This document shows, one piece after another, positions 56,785 to 64,000 of a DNA stretch of 64,000 nt. Below the pieces are notes generated by a model that saw nothing but the letters and a program-made list of their open reading frames with translations, did no database searches and was not told the origin of the DNA. Both the position numbers and the translations under genes were made by a program. Within the stretch, counting starts at the first letter, position 1, and each line of letters begins with the position of its first letter. Source of the DNA: Alteraurantiacibacter buctensis (lineage in GTDB: Bacteria > Pseudomonadota > Alphaproteobacteria > Sphingomonadales > Sphingomonadaceae); NCBI RefSeq assembly GCF_009827655.1, contig NZ_WTYV01000004.1, positions 186,001 through 250,000 of the forward strand, read 5' to 3'.

Positions 56785-57452
56785 CACCATTCACCCCGGT
56801 AATCGTGGTTTTCGCGGACCATGTCCTTCAGCGACGACAAGGCATTGGCCGGCTCGCTGGTGTGGCGGCCGGGTTCCTGCGTGCCGGTCTTGGGCTGCTC
56901 GCCCCGGGCCAGCGCATCGAGCACGGCGTCGAGCCGTTCGGAGGTCAGATCCTCGTAGTTGTCATCGTTGATCTGCACCATCGGCGCGGTGGCGCAGTTG
57001 CCCATGCACTCCACCTCGGTCAGCGTCCACATGCCGTCAGCAGTGGTGTGGCCCTTGCTCATCCCGCGCTTCTTGCAGGCTGCAATGATGTCATCAGACC
57101 CGCGCAGCATGCACGGCGTGGTGCCGCACACCTGCACGTGGAATTTGCCCACGGGCACCAGGTTGTACATGAAATAGAAGGTCGCCACCTCGACCACGCG
57201 GATCACCGGCATGTCGAGATAGCGGGCCACGTATTCCATCACCGGAATCGGCAGCCAGCCTTGCGTGCCGGTCACTTCGCCCACCTGCCGCTGGGCATAG
57301 TCGAGCAGCGCCATCACGGCGGAACGCTGGCGGCCTTCGGGATAACGCGCAATGGCGGCCTTGGCCTTGGCGTCCCACTCGGGCGTGAAGGCAAAGTCTC
57401 CCCATTCAGCGCGCAGTTCGGGGGTGTCCGGGGCGAGGTGACGATTAGCCAC
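56784..57452 (-). CDS. nuoE: NADH-quinone oxidoreductase subunit E
   Basis: 222 residues. The 2Fe-2S ligands are the Cys pair in VCGTTPCML and the pair in [11 protein letters not shown]-terminal helices include [20 protein letters not shown]. The C-terminal ~35 residues ([14 protein letters not shown]...) are a variable tail. GTG start, which overlaps the preceding 60-residue gene by eight bases. Part of the NADH module with NuoF. Confidence 0.97.
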   Translation of the reverse strand: MANRHLAPDTPELRAEWGDFAFTPEWDAKAKAAIARYPEGRQRSAVMALLDYAQRQVGEVTGTQGWLPIPVMEYVARYLDMPVIRVVEVATFYFMYNLVPVGKFHVQVCGTTPCMLRGSDDIIAACKKRGMSKGHTTADGMWTLTEVECMGNCATAPMVQINDDNYEDLTSERLDAVLDALARGEQPKTGTQEPGRHTSEPANALSSLKDMVRENHDYRGEW

Positions 57453-57627
57453 GGGTCAGTCTCCGTTCGAGATGGCGGCCGGCATAGAGGCCGACGACGG
57501 CGGCAAAGGCCGTGGATAGCACTTCCTTCAGGCTCGCCGTACCGTGGAACGCCACCGAATAGGTAGCCACGGCCGAGGCGAAAGCCGCGAAGGCGGCGAT
57601 GATGATGAACAGCTCGCGCAGGATCAC
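57445..57627 (-). CDS. 60-residue membrane protein between SnoaL-like gene and nuoE
   Basis: 60 residues from GTG 57627, with a GTGA overlap to the preceding SnoaL-like gene. Two hydrophobic segments (~5-25, LFIIIAAFAAFASAVATYSVAF; ~33-50, LSTAFAAVVGLYAG) and a basic C-terminus ([10 protein letters not shown]). Its stop overlaps nuoE. No family recognised; like the 48-residue gene it is embedded in the nuo operon. Confidence 0.68.
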   Translation of the reverse strand: MILRELFIIIAAFAAFASAVATYSVAFHGTASLKEVLSTAFAAVVGLYAGRHLERRLTRG

Positions 57628-57974
57628 CGGATGAACTCCACGCGGCTGCACTTATCGCCTTGGAAGCTGTAAACCGCGATCACGTCGAACGGCTCGACCA
57701 GTTCGGAGCCATCGCTGGCCGGGCCGCGCGTCACGTGCTCGCGGAAGATCACGTAGCTGCCGATGGCCTGCTTTTCGACGATCTCGGCATGGTTCTGCGG
57801 CCACTTCGCGAATGCGGCGGCGAGGCCCGAACGGGTGCCCTCCTTACCTTCACGCACCACGGCCCCGCGATAGTTTGCCTCGCAGGCGTCATCGGTCATG
57901 TACGAGACGTAGAGGTCCACGTCCTGCGCGTTGTAGGCCGCGATCATGGCTTCGGCGGTGGCGAGGTTGGTCAC
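57624..57974 (-). CDS. SnoaL/NTF2-like protein
   Basis: 116 residues. NTF2-like fold pattern: [35 protein letters not shown] (parts), a central helix [16 protein letters not shown], and strands FREHVTRG and [19 protein letters not shown]. Small ligand-binding or enzyme fold of unknown target. GTG start with a GTGA overlap to nuoD. Its place inside the nuo operon is unusual. Confidence 0.8.
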   Translation of the reverse strand: MTNLATAEAMIAAYNAQDVDLYVSYMTDDACEANYRGAVVREGKEGTRSGLAAAFAKWPQNHAEIVEKQAIGSYVIFREHVTRGPASDGSELVEPFDVIAVYSFQGDKCSRVEFIR

Positions 57975-59185
57975 CGGTCACACTCCCCGAACACCACGTC
58001 GATCGCGCCCAGGATGGCGGTCGCGTCGGGCAGCATGTGGCCCTTGCACATGAAGTCCATCGCCTGGAGGTGGCTGAACGCCGTAGGGCGGATCTTGCAG
58101 CGGTAGGGCTTGTTCGACCCGTCGCTGACCAGGTAGACGCCGAATTCGCCCTTGGGGCTTTCGGTCGCCACGTAAACCTCGCCCGCGGGCACATGGAAAC
58201 CTTCGGTGTAGAGCTTGAAGTGGTGGATCAGCGCTTCCATGCTCTGCTTCATCTCGCCGCGCTTCGGCGGAGAAATCTTGCGGTCGAGGCTGGCCACCGG
58301 GCCTTCCGGGATTTCGGCAATGCACTGCTTGATGATGCGGGCGCTCTGATAGACTTCCTGCACGCGCACCATGAAGCGGTCATAGCAGTCCGAATTGGTA
58401 CCGACGGGGATGTCGAAATCCATCCGGTCATACACTTCGTAAGGCTGGCTCTTGCGGATATCCCACGGGATGCCGGCAGCGCGGATCATCGGGCCGGAGA
58501 AGCCCCAGGCAATCGCATCTTCCTTGCTGACAATGGCGATATCGACATTGCGCTGCTTGAAGATGCGGTTGTCCATGACGAGGGACATGGCATCGCCGAA
58601 CAGCTGCGGCAGGCGGGTATCGACCCACTCGGCAATGTCGGTCAGCAGCTTCAGCGGCACGTCCTGGTGCACGCCGCCGGGGCGCAGGTAGGCGTGGTGC
58701 ATCCGCGCGCCGCTCATCCGCTCGAAGAAGTTCATGCAGTCTTCGCGGATCTCGAACACCCACAGGTTGGGCGTCATCGCGCCCACGTCCATCACGTGGC
58801 TGCCGATGTTGAGCATGTGGTTGCAGATGCGCGTCAACTCGGCAAACAGCACCCGCAGGTATTGCGCGCGGATCGGCACTTCCACGTTCAGCAGCTTTTC
58901 CACCGCCAGGATGTAGGAGTGCTCCATGCACAGCGGCGAGCAGTAATCCAGCCGGTCGAAGTACGGCAGCGCCTGCAGGTAGGTCTTGTGCTCGATCAGC
59001 TTCTCGGTGCCGCGGTGGAGCAGGCCGACGTGAGGATCGATCCGTTCGATGATCTCGCCATCCAGCTCCATCACCATGCGCAGCACGCCGTGCGCCGCAG
59101 GGTGCTGGGGGCCGAAGTTGATCGTGTAGTTCGCGATGTTCTCGCCCGTGGTGGTGGGCGATTCCTCGAGCATCATGCCGCTCAT
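57971..59185 (-). CDS. nuoD: NADH-quinone oxidoreductase subunit D
   Basis: 404 residues. Contains [25 protein letters not shown] (quinone-site His region; parts), [28 protein letters not shown] and ECDR at the end. It forms the quinone-binding site with NuoB. ATGA overlap with nuoC. Confidence 0.98.
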   Translation of the reverse strand: MSGMMLEESPTTTGENIANYTINFGPQHPAAHGVLRMVMELDGEIIERIDPHVGLLHRGTEKLIEHKTYLQALPYFDRLDYCSPLCMEHSYILAVEKLLNVEVPIRAQYLRVLFAELTRICNHMLNIGSHVMDVGAMTPNLWVFEIREDCMNFFERMSGARMHHAYLRPGGVHQDVPLKLLTDIAEWVDTRLPQLFGDAMSLVMDNRIFKQRNVDIAIVSKEDAIAWGFSGPMIRAAGIPWDIRKSQPYEVYDRMDFDIPVGTNSDCYDRFMVRVQEVYQSARIIKQCIAEIPEGPVASLDRKISPPKRGEMKQSMEALIHHFKLYTEGFHVPAGEVYVATESPKGEFGVYLVSDGSNKPYRCKIRPTAFSHLQAMDFMCKGHMLPDATAILGAIDVVFGECDR

Positions 59186-60078
59186 GCCTCACCCTCCGTC
59201 TTGGGCTTGCGAACCCGCTTGGCGGCGGGCTTCTTCGCGGTTTCGGTAGAGCCGGTGGTGTCGGCGCTCTTGGCCTTGCGCGGCTTCTTGTCGGGCCGGC
59301 TTTCAGTAGGTGCGGGCGCAGCGGGAGCTGCACCGCCATCCTTGCCATCAGGCGGCGTGGCCACGTGCTTGGCCGCCTCGGCATTGGCCTTTTCGCCGGC
59401 GCCGGTCTGCGACGGCTTCTCGGTTGTCTTCGGCTCGGCCACGGGCGGCGGCGCGGGGGCCTGCGCGGCCTTCTCGTCACCCGGCAGGATGTAGTCGGCC
59501 CCTTCCCATGGGCTCATGAAATCGAACTGGCGGAAATCCTGTGCCAGCTTCACCGGTTCATAGACCACGCGCTTCTCCTCCTCGGAGTAGCGCAGTTCCT
59601 GGTAACCGGTCAGCGGGAAGTCCTTGCGGAACGGGTGCCCTTCAAAGCCGTAATCGGTCAGGATGCGGCGCAGGTCGGTGTTGCCGGCGAAGAGCACGCC
59701 GTACATGTCGTAGATCTCGCGCTCCAGCCACCCGGCGTTGGGCCATAGGGTGGTGACCGTGGGCACCGGGTTCGCCTCGTCCGTGCTGACCTTCACCATG
59801 ATGCGATGGTTCCGCGTAAGGCTGAGGAGCATGTAGACCACCTCGAACCGCTCCGCGCGGTCGGGGAAGTCCACCCCGGCCATTTCCATCAATTGCTGGT
59901 AGTCCTGCGTATCGCGCAGCAGGCGCAGGGCATCCTCGATCCGGTCACGCTGGACGGTCAGCACGATCTCGCCATGCTCCTCCTTCGCGGCCACGAGCAT
60001 ATCGCCAAGGGCGGCGGACAGGGTTTCCCGCGCGCCAGCGAACGGCGCGTAGCGGGGGGCGGAGTGGAGCACGCTCAT
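59182..60078 (-). CDS. nuoC: NADH-quinone oxidoreductase subunit C with long tail
   Basis: 298 residues. The core (1-~200) has the signature [42 protein letters not shown] (in parts), ending [16 protein letters not shown]. The last ~98 residues are a low-complexity Ala/Pro/Lys/Glu-rich extension, with a basic end ([15 protein letters not shown]). Such a tail is absent from short NuoC proteins and probably disordered. Start ATG 60078 is set by the nuoB overlap (ATGA). Confidence 0.95.
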   Translation of the reverse strand: MSVLHSAPRYAPFAGARETLSAALGDMLVAAKEEHGEIVLTVQRDRIEDALRLLRDTQDYQQLMEMAGVDFPDRAERFEVVYMLLSLTRNHRIMVKVSTDEANPVPTVTTLWPNAGWLEREIYDMYGVLFAGNTDLRRILTDYGFEGHPFRKDFPLTGYQELRYSEEEKRVVYEPVKLAQDFRQFDFMSPWEGADYILPGDEKAAQAPAPPPVAEPKTTEKPSQTGAGEKANAEAAKHVATPPDGKDGGAAPAAPAPTESRPDKKPRKAKSADTTGSTETAKKPAAKRVRKPKTEGEA

Positions 60079-60659
60079 CGCTCGATCGTCCCCGAACGAC
60101 GGATCTTCCGCTGCAACTGCATCACGCCGTAAAGCAGCGCCTCGGCCGTGGGCGGGCAGCCGGGCACGTAAATGTCCACCGGCACGATGCGGTCGCACCC
60201 GCGCACCACCGAATAGCTGTAGTGATAGTAGCCGCCGCCATTGGCGCAGCTGCCCATGGAGATGACGTACTTCGGCTCGCTCATCTGGTCATAGACCTTG
60301 CGCAGCGCCGGGGCCATCTTGTTGCACAGCGTGCCGGCAACGATCATCACGTCGCTCTGGCGCGGGCTGGCGCGCGGGGCCACGCCGAAGCGCTCCATGT
60401 CATAGCGCGGCATGTTCACGTGAATCATCTCCACCGCGCAGCAGGCCAGGCCAAAGGTCATCCACCAGAGCGAGCCGGTGCGCGCCCAGGTGAACAGGTC
60501 CTCGGTGCTGGTGACCAGGAAGCCCTTGTCGTTCACCTCGGTCTGCAGTGCGCGGAAATAGTCCGCGTCGGGCTGCAGGACCTGGCCGCCTTGCGCAGTC
60601 GGGAGATTGCGGGCGTTGCCAACCGTCGTCGGGTAATAAGGGGGGGCTGCGTTTGTCAT
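60075..60659 (-). CDS. nuoB: NADH-quinone oxidoreductase subunit B
   Basis: 194 residues. The N2 cluster ligands are visible: the double Cys in [10 protein letters not shown], the Cys in [14 protein letters not shown] and the Cys in [15 protein letters not shown]2 is the last Fe-S cluster before quinone. ATGA overlap with nuoA and nuoC. Confidence 0.98.
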   Translation of the reverse strand: MTNAAPPYYPTTVGNARNLPTAQGGQVLQPDADYFRALQTEVNDKGFLVTSTEDLFTWARTGSLWWMTFGLACCAVEMIHVNMPRYDMERFGVAPRASPRQSDVMIVAGTLCNKMAPALRKVYDQMSEPKYVISMGSCANGGGYYHYSYSVVRGCDRIVPVDIYVPGCPPTAEALLYGVMQLQRKIRRSGTIER

Positions 60660-61030
60660 TCCCAATCCAGCGCTCCCATCTTCCAGGCATAGGCAAGGCC
60701 GATCACCAGTTCGGCCAGGAACGTCATCATCGTGGCCCATCCGGTCCACCCCGTCAGGTCAAGGCTGACCGCCCAGGGGAACAGGAAGGCCGCTTCCAGG
60801 TCGAACACGATGAACAGGATCGCGATCAGGTAGAAGCGCACGTCAAACCGGTCACGCGGCTCCTCGAAGGCGGGGAAGCCGCACTCGTACTCGGAGAGCT
60901 TCTCGGCGTCGGGCTTGTGTGCGCCGGTCAGCCGCGCCACGCCCATCGGCAGGAACACGAACAGGGCGGAAAGGCCGAGGGCAACTGCCAGGAACAGCAG
61001 GATCGGCAGATATTGTGTCAGGTCGACCAA
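60656..61030 (-). CDS. nuoA: NADH-quinone oxidoreductase subunit A
   Basis: 124 residues. Three membrane helices; [43 protein letters not shown] (in parts) is the conserved loop and helix. TTG start (MVDLTQYLP) is chosen from the family N-terminus, since no ATG/GTG is available at that point and upstream residues look non-coding; no good ribosome site is seen, so the start is the weak part. First gene of the 22-gene run; its promoter should lie at about 61031-61123. Confidence 0.92.
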   Translation of the reverse strand: MVDLTQYLPILLFLAVALGLSALFVFLPMGVARLTGAHKPDAEKLSEYECGFPAFEEPRDRFDVRFYLIAILFIVFDLEAAFLFPWAVSLDLTGWTGWATMMTFLAELVIGLAYAWKMGALDWE

Positions 61031-61123
61031 GGCAGACTCACTGGCTGGGAGGTATGATTGGTTCGCTATTGGCGCGCGTCTAGGCAAAGGCCAGCCATAC
61101 TGCAAGGCCGATAGGGGCCGAAA

Positions 61124-62407
61124 TCAGGGACTTTCCACCTGTGGTGGCCCGTCAAGCGGAACTGTGCGTATCAGGGTGGGTTCCGGCAAGGCGCCCTCCA
61201 CCAATGTGCCGCCTGGCGCGAACCGGTCCCACTGGCCGTTGGCGATGTAATAGAGCATGCCGTTGGCGATCGATCCGCCGAGCGGTTCGGTCCAATCGGG
61301 GTGGTCCTGTTCCAGCACTCTGCGTCCGACAATCCGCCGCCCGTCAGCCGACAGGCGCAGCGCCACGATCCGCATGGGGCTGGTGCCGTTCTGGATCGCG
61401 ATCAGTTCGCCTTCATGCAACCACAGGCCGTCGATCCCGTCGAGCAGCATGGGCACATCTGCCGGCAGACGCGACACGGTGCCGCTCGCCAGATCGATCA
61501 TGGCCAGGCCATAGCGATAGTCGCTGGCATAGAGCAGGTGCCCGTCCGCGCTCTCGGCCAGCCCTTGTGGCGAGCGCAGGGTGCCCGGCGCAACTAGCGG
61601 GGTGATTGCAGAAGCAGTGCTGGGCAAGCGATAGATCCCACCAGCCAGTGGATCGCTGGCGTAGACAACGCTCGCTGTGCCGAGCGCAAGGTCAGAAAGA
61701 TTGACGCCCGTCGGGGCTGGAAAGCTGACTTGAGACGGAACATCGGGTTGCGACGGCCCCAACAGGACTAGGCCGCCGAAAGACGGGATCCCTGCTGGAA
61801 GCATTCCAAGGTCGCCGACAGCCACCCAAACGCCGTGGCGGCGATCAAAGGCAATGCCGCTGGGATTGCCACCTGCGTGAAGGCCAGTGTTTAACCAGCC
61901 GCCATCGTGCCTGACCCATAGTTCGCGTGAAACCACACTGGTCAGGTACTGATTGCCTGTTGCCCGAACCACAGACAAGCCTTCCAATAAGTGTGCCTCA
62001 GCAGGGACTTCTCCCACAACTTCGCTGGCCATGACCGGCGTTACCGGGACTGCGAACCGCCGGATCAGCTCAGCGGCATAGGGGCCGGCAAACAGGTCCT
62101 GCAACTGCGCCTGCCCCCCGGGACCGAAGCGATGGCCCCGGTCGAGCAGCCAGGTCAACTCCCGCCATGCGCCTTCAAGATCCCCGGCCTCCAGCAGCGC
62201 GTTGAGAAGTCGCAGCCGCACCGAACCGCTGTCCGGAAAATCGGCTGCCAGTTGCGCCAGTCCGTCCACATCGGCAATCTGCCCGGTCGAGGCATCGACG
62301 GCACGCCACCGGGTAGATTCCTGCGCTGCGGCCGCAATGGGCACCGCGGCCAGGCCCAGCGCCGACACGGCGCCCCATACCATGCTGCGCCGCACAAACT
62401 TGCGCAT
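61124..62407 (-). CDS. secreted beta-propeller-like (SMP-30/NHL-type) protein
   Basis: 427 residues. Signal peptide about residues 1-28 (VWGAVSALGLAAVPIAAAAQ). A helical repeat-like part (~45-110, with LRLLNALLEAGDLEGAWRELTWLLDRG) is followed by repeated blade-like motifs: GNPSGIAFDRRHGVWVAVGD, LSDLALGTASVVYASDPLAGGIYRLP, SPQGLAESADGHLLYASDYRYGLAMIDLASG and LLDGIDGLWLHEGELIAIQNG. These match NHL/SMP-30-type propellers. Substrate unknown. The N-terminal helices resemble a TPR. It ends upstream of nuoA on the same strand (93 bp), so it could be read into the nuo genes. Confidence 0.78.
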   Translation of the reverse strand: MRKFVRRSMVWGAVSALGLAAVPIAAAAQESTRWRAVDASTGQIADVDGLAQLAADFPDSGSVRLRLLNALLEAGDLEGAWRELTWLLDRGHRFGPGGQAQLQDLFAGPYAAELIRRFAVPVTPVMASEVVGEVPAEAHLLEGLSVVRATGNQYLTSVVSRELWVRHDGGWLNTGLHAGGNPSGIAFDRRHGVWVAVGDLGMLPAGIPSFGGLVLLGPSQPDVPSQVSFPAPTGVNLSDLALGTASVVYASDPLAGGIYRLPSTASAITPLVAPGTLRSPQGLAESADGHLLYASDYRYGLAMIDLASGTVSRLPADVPMLLDGIDGLWLHEGELIAIQNGTSPMRIVALRLSADGRRIVGRRVLEQDHPDWTEPLGGSIANGMLYYIANGQWDRFAPGGTLVEGALPEPTLIRTVPLDGPPQVESP

Positions 62408-62474
62408 GACCCGCGGACCTTCTAATTAAACTCGCGACATCATTCCCACACTCCCAAGCGAAGGCAAGCACCCC

Positions 62475-63671
62475 ATGACATCCCTGCATCCCCGCGATCC
62501 CATTGTCATCCTGTCCTATGCGCGCACCCCGATGGGTGCGATGCAGGGTTCGCTGGCCGATGTCGCCGCGACCGACCTTGGTGCCACCGCAATCAAGGCC
62601 GCCGTGGAGCGCGCCGGGGTGAACGGTGAGGACGTGGAGAGGGTCTACATGGGCTGCGTGCTGCCCGCCGGCCTGGGGCAGGCCCCTGCCCGCCAGGCGG
62701 CACTGAAGGCTGGCCTGCCGCGCAACGCCGAGGCGACCACGGTCAACAAGGTCTGCGGCAGCGGCATGCAGACCATCATCATGGCCAGCGAAGCGCTCGC
62801 CAGCGGCGGGGCCGACGTGATCGTGGCCGGCGGCATGGAAAGCATGACCAACGCCCCCTACCTGCTCAAGAAGCACCGCGGCGGCGCGCGGCTGGGGCAT
62901 GACACGGCCTATGACCACATGTTCCTCGACGGGCTGGAAGATGCCTACAAGGCCGGCACGGCGATGGGCGTCTATGCCCAGGAAATGGCCGACAATTACC
63001 AGCTGACCCGCGAGGATATGGACGCCTACTCCATTGAATCGCTGTCGCGCGCCAATGCCGCCGTCAACAGCGGCGCCTTTGCCGACGAGATCATACCCGT
63101 CACCATCGCCACCCGCGCGGGTGAAGTGGTAGTCGACAAGGACGAGGCACCCGGCAAGGGCCGTCCGGACAAGATCCCGGCGTTGAAGCCCGCTTTCGCC
63201 AGGGACGGCACGATCACCGCCGCCTCTTCCTCCTCGATCAGCGACGGTGCGGCCGCCGTGGTCCTCACCCGCGCCAGCGTGGCGGCGGAAAAGGGCCTCA
63301 TCCCCGTTGCCACCGTGATCGCCACTGCCGCCCATGCGCAGGAACCCGCCGCCTTCACCACCGCCCCCGTCGGCGCGATCCAGAAGGTGCTGGCCAAGGC
63401 CGGGTGGAGCGTGGACGATGTGGACCTGTGGGAAGTGAACGAGGCCTTCGCCTGCGTCACCATGTTCGCCATGAAGGACATCGGCATCCCGCACGACAAG
63501 GTGAACATCAACGGCGGTGGCACCGCGCTGGGCCACCCCATCGGCGCCAGCGGCACGCGCATCGTCGTCACCCTGATCGCCGCTCTGAAGGCCGCAGGCA
63601 AGAAGCGCGGCGTGGCGAGCCTGTGCATCGGCGGCGGCGAGGCGACCGCGCTGGCCATCGAACTGGCCTGA
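62475..63671 (+). CDS. acetyl-CoA acetyltransferase (thiolase)
   Basis: 398 residues. Nucleophile C94 in VNKVCGSGMQ. The other catalytic residues are in NEAFACV, INGGGTALGHPIGASGTRIV (His) and SLCIGGGEAT (C384). It condenses or cleaves acyl-CoA with CoA; acetoacetyl-CoA thiolase is the most likely use, for degradation or polyhydroxyalkanoate supply. The divergent secreted protein lies 67 bp away. atoB/phaA are possible names; the sequence does not decide. Confidence 0.9.
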   Translation: MTSLHPRDPIVILSYARTPMGAMQGSLADVAATDLGATAIKAAVERAGVNGEDVERVYMGCVLPAGLGQAPARQAALKAGLPRNAEATTVNKVCGSGMQTIIMASEALASGGADVIVAGGMESMTNAPYLLKKHRGGARLGHDTAYDHMFLDGLEDAYKAGTAMGVYAQEMADNYQLTREDMDAYSIESLSRANAAVNSGAFADEIIPVTIATRAGEVVVDKDEAPGKGRPDKIPALKPAFARDGTITAASSSSISDGAAAVVLTRASVAAEKGLIPVATVIATAAHAQEPAAFTTAPVGAIQKVLAKAGWSVDDVDLWEVNEAFACVTMFAMKDIGIPHDKVNINGGGTALGHPIGASGTRIVVTLIAALKAAGKKRGVASLCIGGGEATALAIELA

Positions 63672-63741
63672 TTCCGCATCCGGGGGAACGGCAAGGCGGG
63701 AGCATCATTCTTGCCTTGGAGAGTTCCAAGGGAGATGAGGC

Positions 63742-64000
63742 ATGAAGACGGTATTCCTGGCAACCGCACTTCTGGCGGTGGCTGCGTGCAACCAGACCGA
63801 TGCACCTGCCAACGGGCCCGAAACTCAGGCCTCTGCCGACCTGCCGCTGACGGGGGATGCCCCCGGATTTGAGGCCGTTGCCCCCGGCGATTACACTGTG
63901 GAGCGCGCAAACGGTGAGATAGACACCATCACTATCCATCCGGGCATGACATATTCCCGCGTAGCTGCGGACGGTACGGCAACGGGCGGGACGATCTTCA
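63742..64000 (+). CDS. lipoprotein, partial (N-terminal part)
   Basis: 86 residues to the window end; the gene continues beyond it. Short signal peptide with lipobox LAVAAC at residues ~11-16, Cys16 as the lipidated residue. The mature part begins NQTDAPANGPETQAS and then has DYTVERANGEIDTITIHPGMTYSRVAADG, a beta-rich start. Ribosome site GGGAGATGAGG is close before ATG 63742. Function not inferable from this fragment. Confidence 0.75.
   Translation, partial: MKTVFLATALLAVAACNQTDAPANGPETQASADLPLTGDAPGFEAVAPGDYTVERANGEIDTITIHPGMTYSRVAADGTATGGTIF

Noticed and set aside
1-64000. CRISPR arrays
   Set aside because: No run of regularly spaced identical repeats was seen in the window.

Overview
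The window is a GC-rich alphaproteobacterial chromosome segment. The gene content and protein style point to a sphingomonad (Sphingomonadales, for example an Erythrobacteraceae- or Novosphingobium-like genome). Supporting signs are an E1-beta subunit with a fused lipoyl domain, a tpiA-secG-pyrG block, a large TonB-dependent receptor, DUF2336, DUF1178 and DUF1467 proteins, a GTTC-N7-GTTC SOS box in front of lexA, and frequent GTG/TTG starts. The species cannot be fixed from the sequence alone.

Layout. 1-1.9 kb: three overlapping Tad/Flp pilus-type genes (vWA and TadE-like). 2-4.4 kb: pyruvate dehydrogenase E1 (pdhB, pdhA), then ftsB. 5-12 kb: a secreted protein, a tandem-domain MarR regulator, a 1105-residue TonB-dependent receptor and an MDR-family oxidoreductase. 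12-14.8 kb: tRNA-Arg(CCT), a DUF1178 protein, a nitrilase-family amidase, glutaredoxin, and a small heat-shock gene with a ROSE-like RNA thermometer. 14.78-17.92 kb: a complete transposon. 18-35 kb: pyrG, secG, tpiA, ppiD, trpEGDC, csaA-like, moaC, moeA, lexA, comEC, gltX and gltA. 35-39 kb: a cluster with a kinase-like and an HPt-like protein that both lack the phospho-accepting histidine. 39-41.5 kb: a long coiled-coil membrane protein. 41.5-61 kb: one nearly gapless run of 22 genes on the minus strand, covering all of complex I (nuoA-N) with four interspersed non-nuo genes, then birA, coaX, rnj and a DUF1467 gene. 61-64 kb: a secreted propeller-like protein, a thiolase and the start of a lipoprotein gene.

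The most unusual part is the transposon at 14784-17914. It has 22-bp terminal inverted repeats (20 of 22 identical) and a perfect 8-bp target duplication (AAACGTAT). It carries an IS1595/ISXO2-type transposase and a five-gene cargo operon in which every gene overlaps the next. The operon encodes a 246-residue protein of unknown family, a PIN-domain nuclease, a 44-residue charged peptide that starts at TTG, a two-helix membrane protein, and a 98-residue protein with a Cas2/SinR-like look. No standard antitoxin is recognisable, so this is the best candidate here for an undescribed toxin-antitoxin or defence module. The insertion also separated hsp20 from the strong hairpin that originally lay just downstream of its stop codon.

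How genes work together. The nuo run supplies respiratory complex I. The Trp genes form a translationally compact unit with no leader in front of trpE, so they are probably read from upstream (ppiD) or from an internal promoter. lexA looks self-regulated through its SOS box. Convergent gene pairs are separated by hairpins (pilus genes/pdhB and gltA/kinase-like gene).
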